Shown: positions 1-21,563 of the stretch, one piece after another
Numbering within the stretch: the first letter of the stretch is position 1
Layout of the letters: every line of letters begins with the position of its first letter
DNA from: Erpobdella octoculata
Taxonomy: Eukaryota > Annelida > Clitellata > Hirudinida > Erpobdellidae
DNA: 64,000 nucleotides
Assembly: GCA_963978895.1 (NCBI GenBank)
Contig: OZ022247.1
Location: forward strand, 20,425,430-20,489,429
Reading direction: 5' to 3'
The notes under the pieces: model-generated
Seen by the model: the letters and a program-made list of their open reading frames with translations, nothing else
Databases searched by the model: none
Told to the model about the DNA's origin: nothing
Made by a program: the position numbers and the translations under genes

Positions 1-1000
1 AGAAGTTTCGGTACAGCGCATTCGCTTAGAATATCAAGTACATTAACAAGCACTCTGCAAAAGTGGCGTATAAAAAAAATTATATTGGAAAGCGAGGAGG
101 GAATGCCGGTGAACAATCGAAACAAACTTCTGCTTCTTACAGCGAGCACGGGAAAGCGCACGGCTGAAAAAATATTGATTGCTTTTTGAAGCCAACACAG
201 CGTGTTAGAACAACTCGCGAGTAAAACGCAAACGATCAAGCTGTCTCTTCGTTATTTCAATGAAAAGTATAAATCTCGTTTGGCAGGCTGATCGAGTGAG
301 AAAAACAGGCAAACATGGCCGACGACAATTCACTTTAAAGGAAATGTTCTCTACAACACGGAACGAGGTGTTACCGAAGACACATAATTTCATTTGTGGG
401 GAAAACTTTCACATCTCCTTCGAGCTGGCGGCAGGGAAAGATCAGGCAAATGTCGACAAATTCCACGCAAGCGCTTTCATTTCGGGATGTGTTTCTGAAA
501 TTCAACACAGCCTCTATTATTATACACGTACAGTGACACACACACACATACATACACGCACACACGTACATAATTATATTGTAGCACTAACACACAAAAA
601 ACTGATTGCATTTAATGCATTCCTGTCATTTCAATGCTGGTGACATTCATGTCTTGCTGTCGGGAGTTCATTTGTTAGCCGCATTTGAGCAGAGATGAAC
701 ATTAGTTCATACGTCATAGAGCAGGGGCAGGCAGTTATTTATTTTGTTGTTGTTGAGAATTTTGATTATGTTAATTCAAGATGGTATTTTCAAATACTTG
801 CAAAGTTATAAAACATATAAAACAATCAACTAGCTCAACATTCAACCATCTCCATATTAAACCTCAACATTTAACTAACTCAATATTCAACCATCTCAAC
901 ATTTAACCATCTCAACATTCAACCAGCCCAACATTCAACCAACTCAACCTCCAATCAGCTTAAATACGTTTATTTAATTTGTTATGAATAATTAAAATAA

Positions 1001-1062
<62 letters not shown>

Positions 1063-2133
1063 GAACATTTATAAAGTTCTTTCGTGGATCATCTCAAGGT
1101 CGTTTGTTTTCTAACTCATTATAAACTGACTGAGACAGATTTCTCCAAAGACCACTTTAGGCGCAAAAGTTCAAAGTTCATGTGTAGCCGCCTTAAAAAA
1201 TATAATAAAAACACTAAACGTTATAATTCTCACCAAAACAAATTAAAAAGATTAATAATTAGCATACTTAACTTGCATGTATGTCTGTATGTATGCATGT
1301 TAGAACTTTTCGTAACAGTGAAATCGCACAACAATGGTAATTATATATGCTGATCGTATAAAAAGATCCATCATTTTTTGACAGGTTATCAGTAATTATA
1401 AATAAAAATATGTAATTGTGTAGATTCATAATGATGTTTTTTATTAAAAAAATCTGAAACTGATACTAAAAGAAATGTAGTATTATATGATCAGCCATGT
1501 CAGGTTTCCATGGAGGGTGGCAGGTGCAAGAGGTGCCCACGTGCTCACCAGTCCCCAGAATGGCCAGAAATTCAATTAAAAACATGGCTTTTATTAATCG
1601 CAAGAAAAGTAGCATCAATAAAACGAATTTAAAATAACATAATTACAATAATAAAGAAATATAAAAGAAATAAAAAATTTATAACATGAAAATATTTCGT
1701 TTGCAATCGAAACGTCTTTTGAAGAAATAAACATTTTCTTGCATTTGCGAATAATTTAAAAATTGAGCACCAAGAAAAAAAAGAGAATGATAGCGATCTC
1801 GCGGATTAGCAGAGAAAGCCCCTTTAAAGGCACCGATGAATCATCGGCATGTGTAGCATCCATTACGACATGACCAGCCGTCTTGTTAACTGACAATTTG
1901 CCACCGTGAATAACAAATCACGTGGGGGAGCACTGTTCCTACTTTCCTCCTACCCCCCTCCTACTTTCCTCCCAAGAGAAGAAATAAGTAGTGTGCATTT
2001 CATCGTTCGAAAGGGACGCGTTAAGAATTTTAAGATGAATTTAATGGATTAAATTTTATGAGTTTAATTAATAATTATTAAAAAAACATGATTATAAGTT
2101 TATAATTTTTTAATGAGTATGTTACCAACTCAC
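1..2133. other. Gene-poor left flank with simple repeats
   Basis: No coding exon could be supported here. It holds a degenerate tandem of about 15-19 bp built on 'caacattcaaccatct' (roughly 835-957), a (TA)n tract (about 1003-1058) and a C-rich stretch near 1930-1975. Later exons of the minus-strand cadherin gene should lie to the left but were not found inside the window. Confidence 0.5.
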
Positions 2134-3731
2134 ATGTTAGATCGTCAATGCGGGCGATGATGACACTGAATTCGATGATTCGCTGCGATTCATAGTCCAA
2201 CTTTTCGGTTGACTTCAGTCTCAGTACTCCCGATAAGCTATCCAGTTCAAACATTTCTTGAGGGTTTGCAGCACCTGGACCGTTGTGGGATGTCTCTTTG
2301 AAGGAGAACGTCTCGAAAAAGTTCTTATCCAGACTCACTATCTCTCCAGTGGCAGACTCAGGCAGATCGACGACTTTAAGAGGTCGCAAGTATGGAGATC
2401 TGCGATTGCGAGTGAATGCGTCATCGAATGTTCGTCTCTGAAAGTTCTTACTCCTGGTACTCGAATGTCTGAAGATGTGCTTCGAAAAGTGCGAATGCGA
2501 TGAATGATTTTTTCGGTTCTTCGTGTCCCTGATCTTGTGAAAGAGAAGTGAAGCAACTTTGCTCCTCTTTCTTCCTCTGTCCATGGCGTATGCCAGAGTT
2601 TCGTATCTGTTCCAGGGTAGATCTACTGCGTCTATTCTCAATGCGAGTATGCCGGTTGTTTCGTTCAGCTTAAAGAACTTGCTGGCATCGTCGAAAACAA
2701 ACTTAAACGTTGGAAAGTCATCTTCGTCCGCGTCAGTTGCTGATAATTGGAGAAGAACTTTTCCGATTTTTTGATCTGTTGAAATTAAAAATAAACAAAA
2801 AAAGAACATTAAACGCACAAGATTTCGTTGAAGATGATGGATAACAGATGCAATCGATACTTGTACACAGACCTGAATCGATTCCCGACCGGTATTCATT
2901 ATTCTCCATGACCGGATGATTATCGTTGGCATCGCGAATTGAAATCCACACCCGACAAGTCACCATCGTGCTCAGCTCTGTTTCGCCCAATTCTCGACGA
3001 CTCGCGAAAGAAGCAGCGACAGTGAGAAAGTACCTAGATTCCTGTTCCCTGTCGAGTTTCTTTAATGTTCGCAACACGGGAGGTGAGGTGAATGGATGAT
3101 CTTCCAGCTGAAAGATCTCAAACAAATGCGAAGGTCCGTCGACTATGGAATACCACACACGCTCGCCTATCGTGTTATTTGAAAAGAACCGACTGCAGAT
3201 CGATCTACTTCCTCGAGGGAGCTTCGAGATTGGATCAACCGACGTCTCTTGACAGCCCCTCGAAACGTAAAGATCTTCCAAACCCTCGACAGCGGTGAAC
3301 GGCGGAAGATTTTCCGAAACAAATCCATCGTAAACGTACCTCTGAAACTTCAAGACGTCTGCCCCACTGACGACTTCAACTTCGACCATTCTGCTGGCCG
3401 TCATCGAATCTCCTCCTGAGCCTGTGACGAAGAGTCGTACGAGGCAGCCGGTCAAGTTGTAGAGGAAATTAACGGTGACGATTTCTCCTCTCAGATTTAT
3501 GTCGAAGAGTTCGCGATGGAGATTCCGAGAAGTCCTGCATTTCTTGAGCGGTTCGATGAATTGGCGCATTTCAAAAGATTGGCTCAATAAATCAACGGAG
3601 GCGACCACGAAGCCTGGTTCCACGTCATTTGGCACCTTCATTTTGCTCCCCACGGACAATTCGGCTCGGTGGTCGTTCAAGTAAAAACAGAAAAATGACA
3701 GAAAATAGTAAATCGATTTTTTCGTTTCCAT
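2134..3731 (-). CDS. Cadherin-family adhesion protein, 5' part (partial)
   Basis: Two minus-strand exons, 3731-2873 and 2775-2134, join in phase 1 and give the first 500 residues. The start at 3731 is preceded by a good acceptor (exon begins about 3759) and opens a signal peptide (METKKSIYYF then a hydrophobic run, cut near NDHRA). Cadherin repeat motifs follow: LDRE near residue 225, the linker DANDNHP at 267-273, IGKVLLQL then ATDADE at 290-304, and LDYESQR at 479-485. These calcium-binding linkers define extracellular cadherin repeats, so the product should be a type I membrane adhesion protein. Exon 2 ends at a GTGAGT donor inside a repeat, so more repeats, the membrane segment and the cytoplasmic tail lie beyond the left edge. 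A long Arg/Lys/His/Ser-rich stretch sits between about residues 345 and 415. The subfamily (protocadherin, Fat-like or other) cannot be decided. Confidence 0.85.
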
Positions 3732-4477
3732 TTTATTTCACAGTCGTCTGGTTTCAATCCTGCGGAAGAAAATTAAATTTAAAAGTGAATTCGACGTTTG
3801 AAAAACAAACTCTTCTACATCGCAGAATATCCGCACATGAAGCGCTCGAAATACTGTAAAATATTGCAAGCAAGCAAAACGTGTAACGTTTAAAAACGTC
3901 TTTTCTTTCGCGCCTTTCGACCAACTGGAGCTGCATGTGCTTCATCTCTCTCCAGGCTTCCATAGCAGCCTTGACACACACACACATACACGCACACACG
4001 CACGCACACATGCATACACGTATGCATGTGGACGAGTGGTTTCAAGCGTGCACTTTTAAAAGACTATCAACTACGTCATAAATTGACTCACCGAAAATCT
4101 GGAGAAAATTTTCCGGAAATCTTTTCTTCCGGCGGTAAAAACTTATCCACTCTGCTACCTACGCCTTCGAAAACGAACTGAACCTTCTCCCAGTGGAATT
4201 CATAATCACGCAAGTCGAAAACAAATCTTCAAATTTAAAAGTTTTTGGCTCACATGCATTCCTGTGTACGCGATATTAATCGAACATATTGAAGCAAACT
4301 TTTTTCCAGAAATCCACCGACAGTAACTCAACAATATCGCTGAGACACGAGACTAACCTAACTCTGTACTGCTTGTCAAAGGTGGAGTCCTTCCTATTTT
4401 GTCACTTCCCATTGTCTACACGCTGCGTATCCGTTTAAACGTAACTCCCTCTCTTTCCAGCTCATCTCGCCGTGTCT

Positions 4478-4712
<235 letters not shown>

Positions 4713-7700
4713 ATTGTAAAACAATAGCAACGCGGCAGCAATTCTCCAGCTGTAATATATCAGCTGCTGCGACCCGGGTCTTTCGTAAATAAGAGAAAGG
4801 GAATGAAAATTCTCAAACATTTATGCTGCTATTCTTCTTACTTTTAAAAAAAAATCTTCTCGTTGTTTTTCTTCATTCAAATTTCAAAATATATTCCGAC
4901 TGCTCCCTGCAACTAACGAGTAGATAATGCCGCTGGGTCGAACCGGGGGGGGGGGGGGGACTGGTGTGCCGTGCCTTGCCACGCCGTGTCGGGCCGACCA
5001 ACGATTGATTGCTCACACATATTTTGAAAAGACTTCGATTTAATTAGGTGAATTTGTTTTTAGATTTATTGGCGTGATAAAATAAGTTGAAAGAAAAAAA
5101 ACTATCAAAACTTGAATTACAAATGTAGTTACGGTGATATCAGCACAATTAATTTGTTTAGGCTTTTTCTGTGATTAAAAGAGACTTTTAAGCAAGAAAA
5201 AATAACTGGAAAGTTTGTATAAATTGTTGATAATTTTCAAAAATAAATTCATTCGTCACGAAAAGATTAAATTGACTTAAAAAATAACTAAGATTTTCTA
5301 GAAAAAAATGTGGAAAATGACGCAAGTAATAAAAATAAAATATTAAATGCACGCTCTAAAAATATTATTTGAAAAAATGAAGAATTTTAGAGAGCTGAAA
5401 ACGTTTGTTGGTTTTGTAAAGCAAGCAGATACTTTTGTATTCGTTTTAAAAAGTGGCAGAAAAAAAAAGTTGTTATTCATCGCACGAAGCTCTTCAGTTT
5501 GATTGCTCATCGATTGCATTTCATACGGTTGGCACTAATACCACTCATCCAGGTTCCTAATAAGGAAGTTTTCATTCGAGAGAGAGAGTATGAAAGAGAG
5601 ACATTTAAAACAAAAAAAAAGAATAAAAAGGAGAAATAGATTAAAAAAGAAGATTAAAGAGAGACAAAGAGAAGAAAAAAGAAAGAGATTGAGAGAGCTT
5701 AACGCCGATATTAATTGAGAATTTCAAACAAACGAGAATTTATTTGGAATATTTTATTAAAATAAATATTCGTTGTTTTAATGAATTTTTAATAATTTTC
5801 TTTTTAGAAATATTTTATGGCGCCAAATCATATTTAAGAGAGTCTTGGAGAATGCCCCAGATAGCAGCACCCTGTAGGTAAGATATCCGTTTTAAAGAGA
5901 AGGGTAGCTACTACTAGCTACATGATCAAAGCGTCGATAAAAGAAATGAAAAATAATACGAAATTAAAACTTTGGTCATGATATGCCTTTAACCATTTAT
6001 ACATGCATGCAAACAAACCATTCTAAATTTTTTGAGTTGAACAACCTGTCCAGACTTTACGATGCTACTCAGGCGTGTATTTGCACCACGAAAGATCTGT
6101 AAGAATGTGATAAAAGTTCCAATGCAGCTGACTAGAGTAACTGTAACCAGTCTCACCAAATGACAAAACTACCAATTAAAAGTTCAGTGTTTTAAAAAGT
6201 TCTTTTTTAGCACGTCTACGTCGGTTCTAAATGAAAGCTTGACTGCAAACGGTAGCCAGGTATGCCACACAGGTGAGCGGCTCATCCAATATGAAGCTTT
6301 TTCGTTTGAATAGTCATTTTCTAAGAGAGGTTGGATACACTCGACTAATCATTAATACGGGCAAAACGATACGCATTGAGAACTGGGCTACTTCACTTCA
6401 CTGAACGTGCTTCGTCACGGAGAATTGGATGTTTGCTGGAATTAAACGAAAATCAAGGAATGAGCAGCACATCGTTCATAGAGAATATCTGATCCGTAAT
6501 AACTTGAATTGGGTAGATGTCCTGCTATCCTCTGTTGATTATGCTTATCGACGTTGGAGTTTGATTTTTATGCTGATACCTTTTGTGGAGATGTAATCTT
6601 TAAAGTTATAAAGAGCAGTAGAAAAGAAAATTAGTTGTAGGAACATAAGTCGTTTGTGAAATTCACAAAGTGCGACAAGAAAATTGCATATTTCAAGTCA
6701 TCAATGGCTTGAAGATAAACCGAAATTTAAAAAAAAATACAAATATATTAATTTTTACAATTAAAATTTCTATTAACAAATTGCTTTAACAATTAAAAAA
6801 TAATAATTTTCAAAATTTACTTGTCTTTAAAAAAACTTGGCTGGTTGAACTTTTTAATTCAAATGAATAGAACGCCCTCGAAACCTGAAGAAATGAAGAA
6901 ATTAACCCTAGACGGCAATGAAGCAGATATATAAACTTGATGTAAACAAATAATTTATATTTTGAAAATTTTAATATTCAAATCAGAATATATATTTTAT
7001 TATTAAAATCATTAACTAATGCATACAACGCTACCGGCTAAGCTAAATTATTCTGCTATATGTATATATATATGCAAATGTAAACTTCTAAAGTAGATGT
7101 GGTTAAGAAAAAAAGTGCCGCACTTAACACTTTCTATTATGTGGCACACGTTATGGAAGCCATTTATTAAAATATGGAATATGAAAAATTGGTTTTTTCA
7201 TGGAAATGAAACCCCCAAGAAAGATTAATTGGTCTAGTAATGGTGGAATCAGAAAGTTCAAAACCAAGGTGTAGGTATGACTGGCCATAGAGAGTATGAA
7301 TGGTGTGTTGTGTTTGTCTGATTGATGCTCCCCATTCGTAGTGTAAGCAGACAGAGCAAATAAATGATTATAAAACCAGAAGCCTAAGACTATGAACGAA
7401 CATTTATTTATTTAAAAATGAAAAACAAAGTTTCAAATTGTCAAAATAAAAGAAAATAATTCTTATCAGAAAATTAAAAAATTGGCATTATTAAAAAAAA
7501 TTTTATTTTTAAAAATATGTGAATAAAGACATAAATTGCTTACGACGATGTCTATCAGCATCTCTGTAGGTCATAAATAAGCCATAGACATGATGATGTT
7601 TTTATTTCCTAATATTCAAGTAAATAATAAAATGTTTACTTCGGTTTTACAACCGACAATATTATAAATCAATTCTGCTTCGCAGTTTACTCTGTCCGCT

Positions 7701-7904
7701 AAAGAATGCAGACATTAACAAGACTTAAGAGTCCACAAAGTCGGCTTTATTTCATAGCTTTGTAAAGTGCAGAACATTCCAGGCAGACAAACTTTCACAA
7801 CCAACCAAGAAGACTTTCGGAATCATCGCTAGGCTTTCTCGTTTATTTTTTAATAGGTTCGAAATTGACGGTAAAAATTGATTTTCTTAATGGGTTTAAT
7901 TTTT

Positions 7905-8160
7905 ACAAACTTTTATTTAGGTTACAATCTCTGTTTGTTTGTGTGTGTGTGGGTGGCTTTCTCTGTACGCAAATCTTGCCAGTAAAATTTAACCAGCTAT
8001 TTGACTAGGAAGCTAGGAAGCTGAAGCTTTCAGCATAGCTTTATACTGGATGACAATACATGATTCAATTAAAAAAAAACATCTTTCGTATTTCTAAATC
8101 GAGTGTATTTGAAATCAAAGTTTGTGTTGAAAAACTCGTTTTTCCTTTACTTGTTTCATT
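7905..8160 (+). repeat. Dispersed repeat family A, copy 1
   Basis: Runs from 'caaacttttatttaggttac' through a GTGTGT stretch to 'cctttacttgttt'. A close copy lies at 32318-32575 in the same orientation and an inverted one at about 62213-62477. The low-copy 'aatcttgc' and 'tcagcatagcttta' blocks are shared by all three. It looks like a short non-coding retroposon or MITE core; no tRNA-like promoter was recognised. Confidence 0.8.
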
Positions 8161-9102
8161 AGGTCTTCTGATTCAATTTCAGCCGTTTTTAATTTTGCAC
8201 AAAGTCTACAGAGTGGGTCGAAAAAAGTGAGACGGTCCTATAATATGTTCTTTAATTATTACATTTTTTGTTTTGTCTAAAAGTAAAAAATGGCGACCGG
8301 AAATTAACTTAATAACGACATAATGATTAGAGTTAGTAAGTAAGATCATCGAGGTAATATTTTTTCATTTGAAAATAATTTTTCTAAATTTGAGATAATT
8401 TTATTTGATTATAAAAAACCGTCTGGCTTTTTTTTGGCCCACCTTGTAGATGACACAAGCGCATATTTTAAATTAATTAAGCAGTTCATGATGATTAAAA
8501 GCGCAAATGGTGTTTTTTATTTAATGTTTTTAAAGTGTTTTTTAATCTTTTTTTGATTAATCTGAAGCGGCCAGTCATATGGAGTTGGAGATGTACAAAA
8601 AAACTCCATAAAAATATGTTAAAAAAAACACAAAACGGAAATATCCAAAATAACCGGATGCGAGGAAATGAACGTAAAAATTATTTCTTGAAAAAAGGAA
8701 GACGTTATTTCTCAAGTTACGAAAAACGCAGTTTGTAATAAACTAAACGTATGATAAATTGTATATATATAGCAGCATATGTAAGACTATAAATATTCCC
8801 TTAGTATAAAGCGAATCGCGTAAAAGTTCCCTGTTGCGCTCACCTATACGATAAAAACTTTAAAAAATTAGCATAATGTGTGGCGGACCTGCCTCAGCAT
8901 TCACTTGCTTGTATACAGCTGGTTTTCGCAGAGAAGGAAGTATTGAGCTTAAAGCCCATTCAGGCCTTTAACGAGTTATATATTATTATAATTAGTTGGT
9001 AATTATTATGTCGTCGTCTCAGCAGTTGAAGCTCGAGCTTATATTTTTGTCAATAACCAAGAAACTTATAAAGCCGCGTCTGTTTTAATTATTATTTGAA
9101 GT

Positions 9103-16526
<7,424 letters not shown>

Positions 16527-17192
16527 TTATAAATAATTAGTAAAACAATGATAATTTTTGTCGTTTCAAAAAAGAAAAAAATGTTAACTTTTCTTTCGTC
16601 GGATAACAATTATCTTCTTGCTCAAAATAGTTCTTCCTTATAATTGTCGCCATGAAGAAAAAGTAAAAGTAATTGTGAGATTAAAGAAACAACTTGTCTT
16701 CAATTCTTCGTGTTGCAGTTACTAATATTAAAAAAAACCCAAATTTATTTTGAATATTTAACTTGCCATATTGAACGCTCCGGAAAACGATCGAAAGGTT
16801 TACGTCAGAAATGATAGGTGTGTGCACTGTGGTCGTATTTGGGGGGCAGTATGCATTGTAACCAGTAGTGCATTCCTGGGGGTTCGCAGGGGTTCGCGCG
16901 AACCCCCTGATGTAAATGCTATGGTTTGTGCGAACCCCCTGTTAACCAGAAAAAATTACTTTTAATTAATCTTATTGTCAGTTGTGTGGGCAAGCCACTA
17001 TTACCAAAACTTTGCTCTTGATTTTATCTCATACCCCTGATTGTCCGAAAATTATGGATGCACGAAAGTTGGGAGGCATTTGCTTTCCGCCTCCTCTGCT
17101 TTCTGCTTATGCTTTCTCTTAATTGGTCACCCATTGAACACTTGGATAGCAGTTTCCTAAGTAATAAGTTGGTTGGGTTGAGAAACCATAGG

Positions 17193-18337
17193 CAAGCGTG
17201 GTTCCAGGATTTTCTGGTGGGGGGATGATAAATTTATTGTTGATTGGGAGTCTTATATATTTTTTATAGATTTTAAAGTTATCATCAAGTAATAAGTTTG
17301 TTGTAAGAAAATTGCGTTTTAGGCATAAGAAATGTGTATGTTCCTATTCAATCTCCATACAAATACAATACAAAATAACATTTATATCGTGTCCTTATAA
17401 AAATAAAAAACAATTCTTTCGCAATGTCGGGCAGTTCAGCAGCATCTGCTAATTAAAAAACTTATTAAAAAGATATGTCTTTAGCCTAATTTTAACTTGT
17501 TTAATGTGTCTATAGAATGACGAACATGCACTCCCCTTCAATCTCAGTGAACGCAAATGCAATATTCAAAGAGTGTTAGGTTTGAAACGAAAATTTGACA
17601 GTTTTGTTGGTCAAGTTCGACTCAAATGTATTTTCGTTTGTCGAGAATTTGATAGAACGAGTAGATAAATAACAATCCTGTTGTTCAGGGTTTGAAGTTT
17701 GACTAGAACTTTAGTATTCTCAATGCTCAGTGGGTCCCAATTTAAAGAATGACGTAATCCTAGTGAAGGTTTTGCAGCGCATTTTTTTGCTGGAAGTTCA
17801 AGATTTTTGCTTGACATCTCCAACACAATAATTAGAGTTAGCGCAGTTAAATTAATAAAAAATATTGATTTGTGAAAAACAAATTAAGTGCTTTACCACC
17901 TTTAGACTTCACAGAAGACAGTGGGTATTTTCCTTTTTCTATTAATATAGGTATATGGAAAATCTAGTGTTCTAAACTCGTTAAATTTCAATTTTTCTTA
18001 AAAATTGTTAAGAACGAATAATGCCAGCAAACAACAAAGAATAGAAAACCCGAAAACAACTGAAAACCAAATGAGAATCGCCTTAGCTGGATATTCTCAT
18101 TTATAAGATGCTAGTTGGCAGGGCATTAATCGCCTTCGGTTGGTCAATCATATCTTACTTAGGTATAGTAATGAGATATTAATTACGCATTGCTGATGCT
18201 CTAGTTTAGATAGATAGTTGGTGTTTGGCGGGGGCTGTTTGGTGTATGTTTAACTGTATTTATTCATTTAAAAAATTTGAGCTCTGAAGCTGGTCGGGGG
18301 TGCATCCCCAGCATCCCCAATGGTAGGACCGCGCCTG
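17193..18337. mobile_element. hAT-like element, perfect 8-bp target duplication
   Basis: Starts CAAGCGTGGTTCC and ends GGACCGCGCCTG, which is its imperfect inverted terminus. The 8-bp flanks are identical: ACCATAGG at 17185-17192 and 18338-18345. No transposase frame is seen. G-rich and C-rich runs lie just inside the termini. Confidence 0.85.
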
Positions 18338-19129
18338 ACCATAGGTAACTCTGCAGACGATAGCAGAGCGAAAACTCCAACTCGAAAGAATATCGTGAAA
18401 ACCAAGTAGCTATTTGGAAATACTTTATAATAATATGTATGAATATATGAAATTTCAGAATTCCAGTTCATTTAAATAATTTTGTGTCTTTTCCAATTAG
18501 TAAACAAAATAAAAATAAATACGTTAAATAGTTTTTTTTTCTGATAGTTTAATATATTCATCAGCTAGTGTGTTACTTTGCCAAATAATATTTCAATGGA
18601 AATATTAATTTAAAAAAACGTTAGGAAATATTCACTGCAAATGCGAACCCCCTGGTAAAATTTTGGGAAAGCATCATTGATTGTAACCACTGACTACAGG
18701 GGGGAGTGTATGTTTTATGGTAACAGGGGGGCAGTATATGTTGTGGTCAGAGTGGGGAATTGTAAGCAATGTAATATCAGTAGCGTACACATTTTAAAAT
18801 GTTAGTAAACTACTTTTCTGGTTTTTAAATGTTTAAATAAAAATTGAAAACTACAAAAATTAGACTAAAAGTTATGATATTTTTGTAGCGGCCTGCAGAG
18901 TTGGTGGAAAATTAAATAAGCACACTCCACAAAATGTCCGTTAACAGATAATAATCACTTAATGACATTTTCAACAGAATGCTATGCCTGTTGTGGCAGA
19001 AGATGTTTGATCTCTTGTTTACGATCTTGTGGATGAAATGTGGAAAAGTCGGCATGAAGAAAACATTGGGGGAAAATTTTTGTAAAAGGATAATAATGAT
19101 GATATATGTGACCTGCTCAAGGTGGAATA

Positions 19130-19525
19130 GAAAACGAAAACATGTAGAATAAAAGAAAACCGTGTAGAATAGAATCACAAATAAGAGAATAAACTGATAA
19201 CACGTAAAATAGAACAAGAACATTTAGAATAGAATAGGAACATTTAGAAGTGAACAAGAACATTTAGAAGAGAACAAGAACATTTAGAATAGAACAAGAA
19301 CACATGGAATAGAACAAGGACACATAGAATAGAACAAGAACACGAAGAATAAAAAGAGAACAAGTAGAATAAACTGAAAATACGTAAAATATAACAAGAA
19401 CATTTAGAATAGAACAAAAACATTTAGAATAGAACAAGAACACATAGATTAGAAGAAGAAGAAGTAAAATAAACTGAAAACACATAAAATAGAACAAGAA
19501 CATTTAGAACAGAACAAGAACATAA
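19130..19525. repeat. Degenerate 20-bp tandem repeat
   Basis: Roughly 20 copies of a unit close to 'aacaagaacatttagaatag', with drift. The minus-strand open frame across it (FYFMCFQFILL type) is a by-product of the repeat. Confidence 0.85.
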
Positions 19526-21563
19526 ACAAATAAAACTGGCAACTTCGACAAATTCTCGATCAAACACTGAGTGAGCAACTCTAGAGTATGCACGCTGGAC
19601 TAAGGTAGTCCTCTATTCCATTCGTACAAAACAGATTGTTAAGAAACTCTTACTAAATTGTGTTTTAATTTGCATCTCTTACAGATAGCATGATACAAAA
19701 AAAAACATTAAATCAATGCAATAAAACTGTATGCAAAAACAAAAAGTAAAATTATTGGAATTAAATATTGGTGAGCAATAAGTTTGAGGTGATTGGTAGT
19801 TTGCCATTATCATCGAAGTTATGCTGAAATTAATAGGCCATCACACGCAGAACACATCATCGACTTCACGTATACTGAAAATTCAGAAATAATATTAAGC
19901 TAGATAATTTAGATCAACTATAATTTGATGATTACATTATGAGCTTAAAAATGTTTAAGAAATAAAAAATGAAGTAGTAATTTTTTGCCTTCTAAATTAA
20001 AATAAACATTTTAAATGGTGGCTATTTTCCTTGCTTCAATTGATTGAAAATTGCTGTGGTTTGTTTCTTTTGTATTGTTTATTTAATAATTTGATCAGCC
20101 CAGCCAGATTTTAAACGCCGTTTTTCTAATTGCGAGCCAGTCCCATGCCTGGATAAAAGAGGAGGGTAAAGTTAAAAGAATCAAACTGTGATCCACGAGA
20201 GGATGTAATTAAAAGTATCCTACCTACTGCTGTTAAAATCTTAAAACACCTGGTGCAAAAAACTATAAATTATTATTTTAAAAAAATTGTCGATATTTCC
20301 ATTGTTTAATGTTTTGTTCTTCAATTGATATTTTCAGAACTCTCAGCAATTAAATTATTTCAATTTACTCGTTATGTCAAAGTAAAATATTTTTCCAAAT
20401 TTTGTTTTCCAACAAAATGTTTCGTATAACCGGCAGCATTAAATATATGCAGAAGAAATCATGTATCATATTTCAATGACGATTTCTGAAACTGCCTACT
20501 GATTGAGAAAAACGAAAAGCCTGTGGCTGTGGCCCGAGGCAATCGGAAGTAACCATGAGAAATGGTGTTCTGGTTGACTGGAGAATTTGGAATAAATTAT
20601 GGATTCGAGGATGTCTCAAGAACTAAACATTAATTTTTTTGGTTCTTGTCCATAAATGTCAGTAACTGTTTAAGGGCCTGTTTTGCTTAAATGTTTGCAA
20701 ACCTTGAAGGTGAAAATTAACTAACTTCCCGTCACCCGATCGAGCTGAAATTTGAAATATAGGCATGTACCTCGTGACAATGCATTCTATTAAAGTTTGA
20801 AAAGTTTAAAAAATATTTTTAATTAAAAATAATGAGTGTCTATGTTTTAAAACAAATCAAATACAATAAAATAACGGTTTACATGTATAAATTTAAAAAA
20901 AATCATTTAAAAAAATTTCTTTGCAGTAAATAAAAAGCCGGCAAATCCAGAAATATTGGAGATTTGTTAAAAAACTGGTTTTTAACGGCTAACTTGTTAA
21001 ATATTATTTTATGTCATAACATTATGCACTATATATTTTCAAATGTTTACATTGATTTTAAGAAGCTACAAACTGAAACCGACATTACAGTTCGTGCCTG
21101 TTTCGTTTCTAAGTTATTTTCTTCTGCTTTCATATCTCGCCGTTTCCAACTTTTGGACTGAGTTGGTACCACAAATAAAGATTTTTATAATCTAACAGAA
21201 AATGCACAGAACTGTTGTTAAAATCAATTCACTTTCATTTTCACAAACGAGAGGAAATTTAATCATTTAATATAATTTATAACCCTTAACACCGAGTAAG
21301 AATTAACATATTATTAACATATTTTAGTTTCAATTGATTAATTGGTAACCATTTCCTAATAAACGCAAATTTGTTTTAATTACAAAACAAAATCATTTCT
21401 TGTTGCATATTCTTATTTAAAAAAACAATTTGAATTTATGAAAATAAAATTATATTTCAACATTTATTATCTATTGAACAGAATTTTAAAGTTTTCAAAA
21501 CAAATTTCATAAATTTAATTTTATTGTGCACATTCGTCTCCGTTTATAGTTCGTTTCAACCAT

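Larger units (their letters stand above)
16527..21563. other. Gene-free, transposon-rich interval
   Basis: No exon was found between the PH gene stop and the last exon of the first neuropeptide gene. It contains a hAT-like element (17193-18337), palindromic GTTCGC/GCGAAC blocks at 16880-16945 and 18640-18655 that may be termini of an older element around it, and a 20-bp satellite (19130-19525). Near 20705-20985 is a further dispersed repeat, partly matching 54125-54290. Confidence 0.5.

Noticed and set aside
260..643. 127-residue plus-strand frame near the left edge
   Set aside because: The end reads THTHIHTRTHVH from a (CA)n stretch, and no domain or flanking splice structure was seen.
1498..1635. 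Possible exon reading CQVSMEGGRCKRCPRAHQ
   Set aside because: A slightly GC-richer island with a weak acceptor, but no donor, partner exon or family match.
16876..18654. Larger hAT-like element around the one at 17193-18337
   Set aside because: GTTCGC/GCGAAC blocks at both ends look like termini, but the flanks do not give an 8-bp duplication and the left end is itself a palindrome.
19264..19503. 79-residue hydrophobic minus-strand frame
   Set aside because: Derived from the 20-bp satellite; the periodicity matches the repeat, not a membrane protein.
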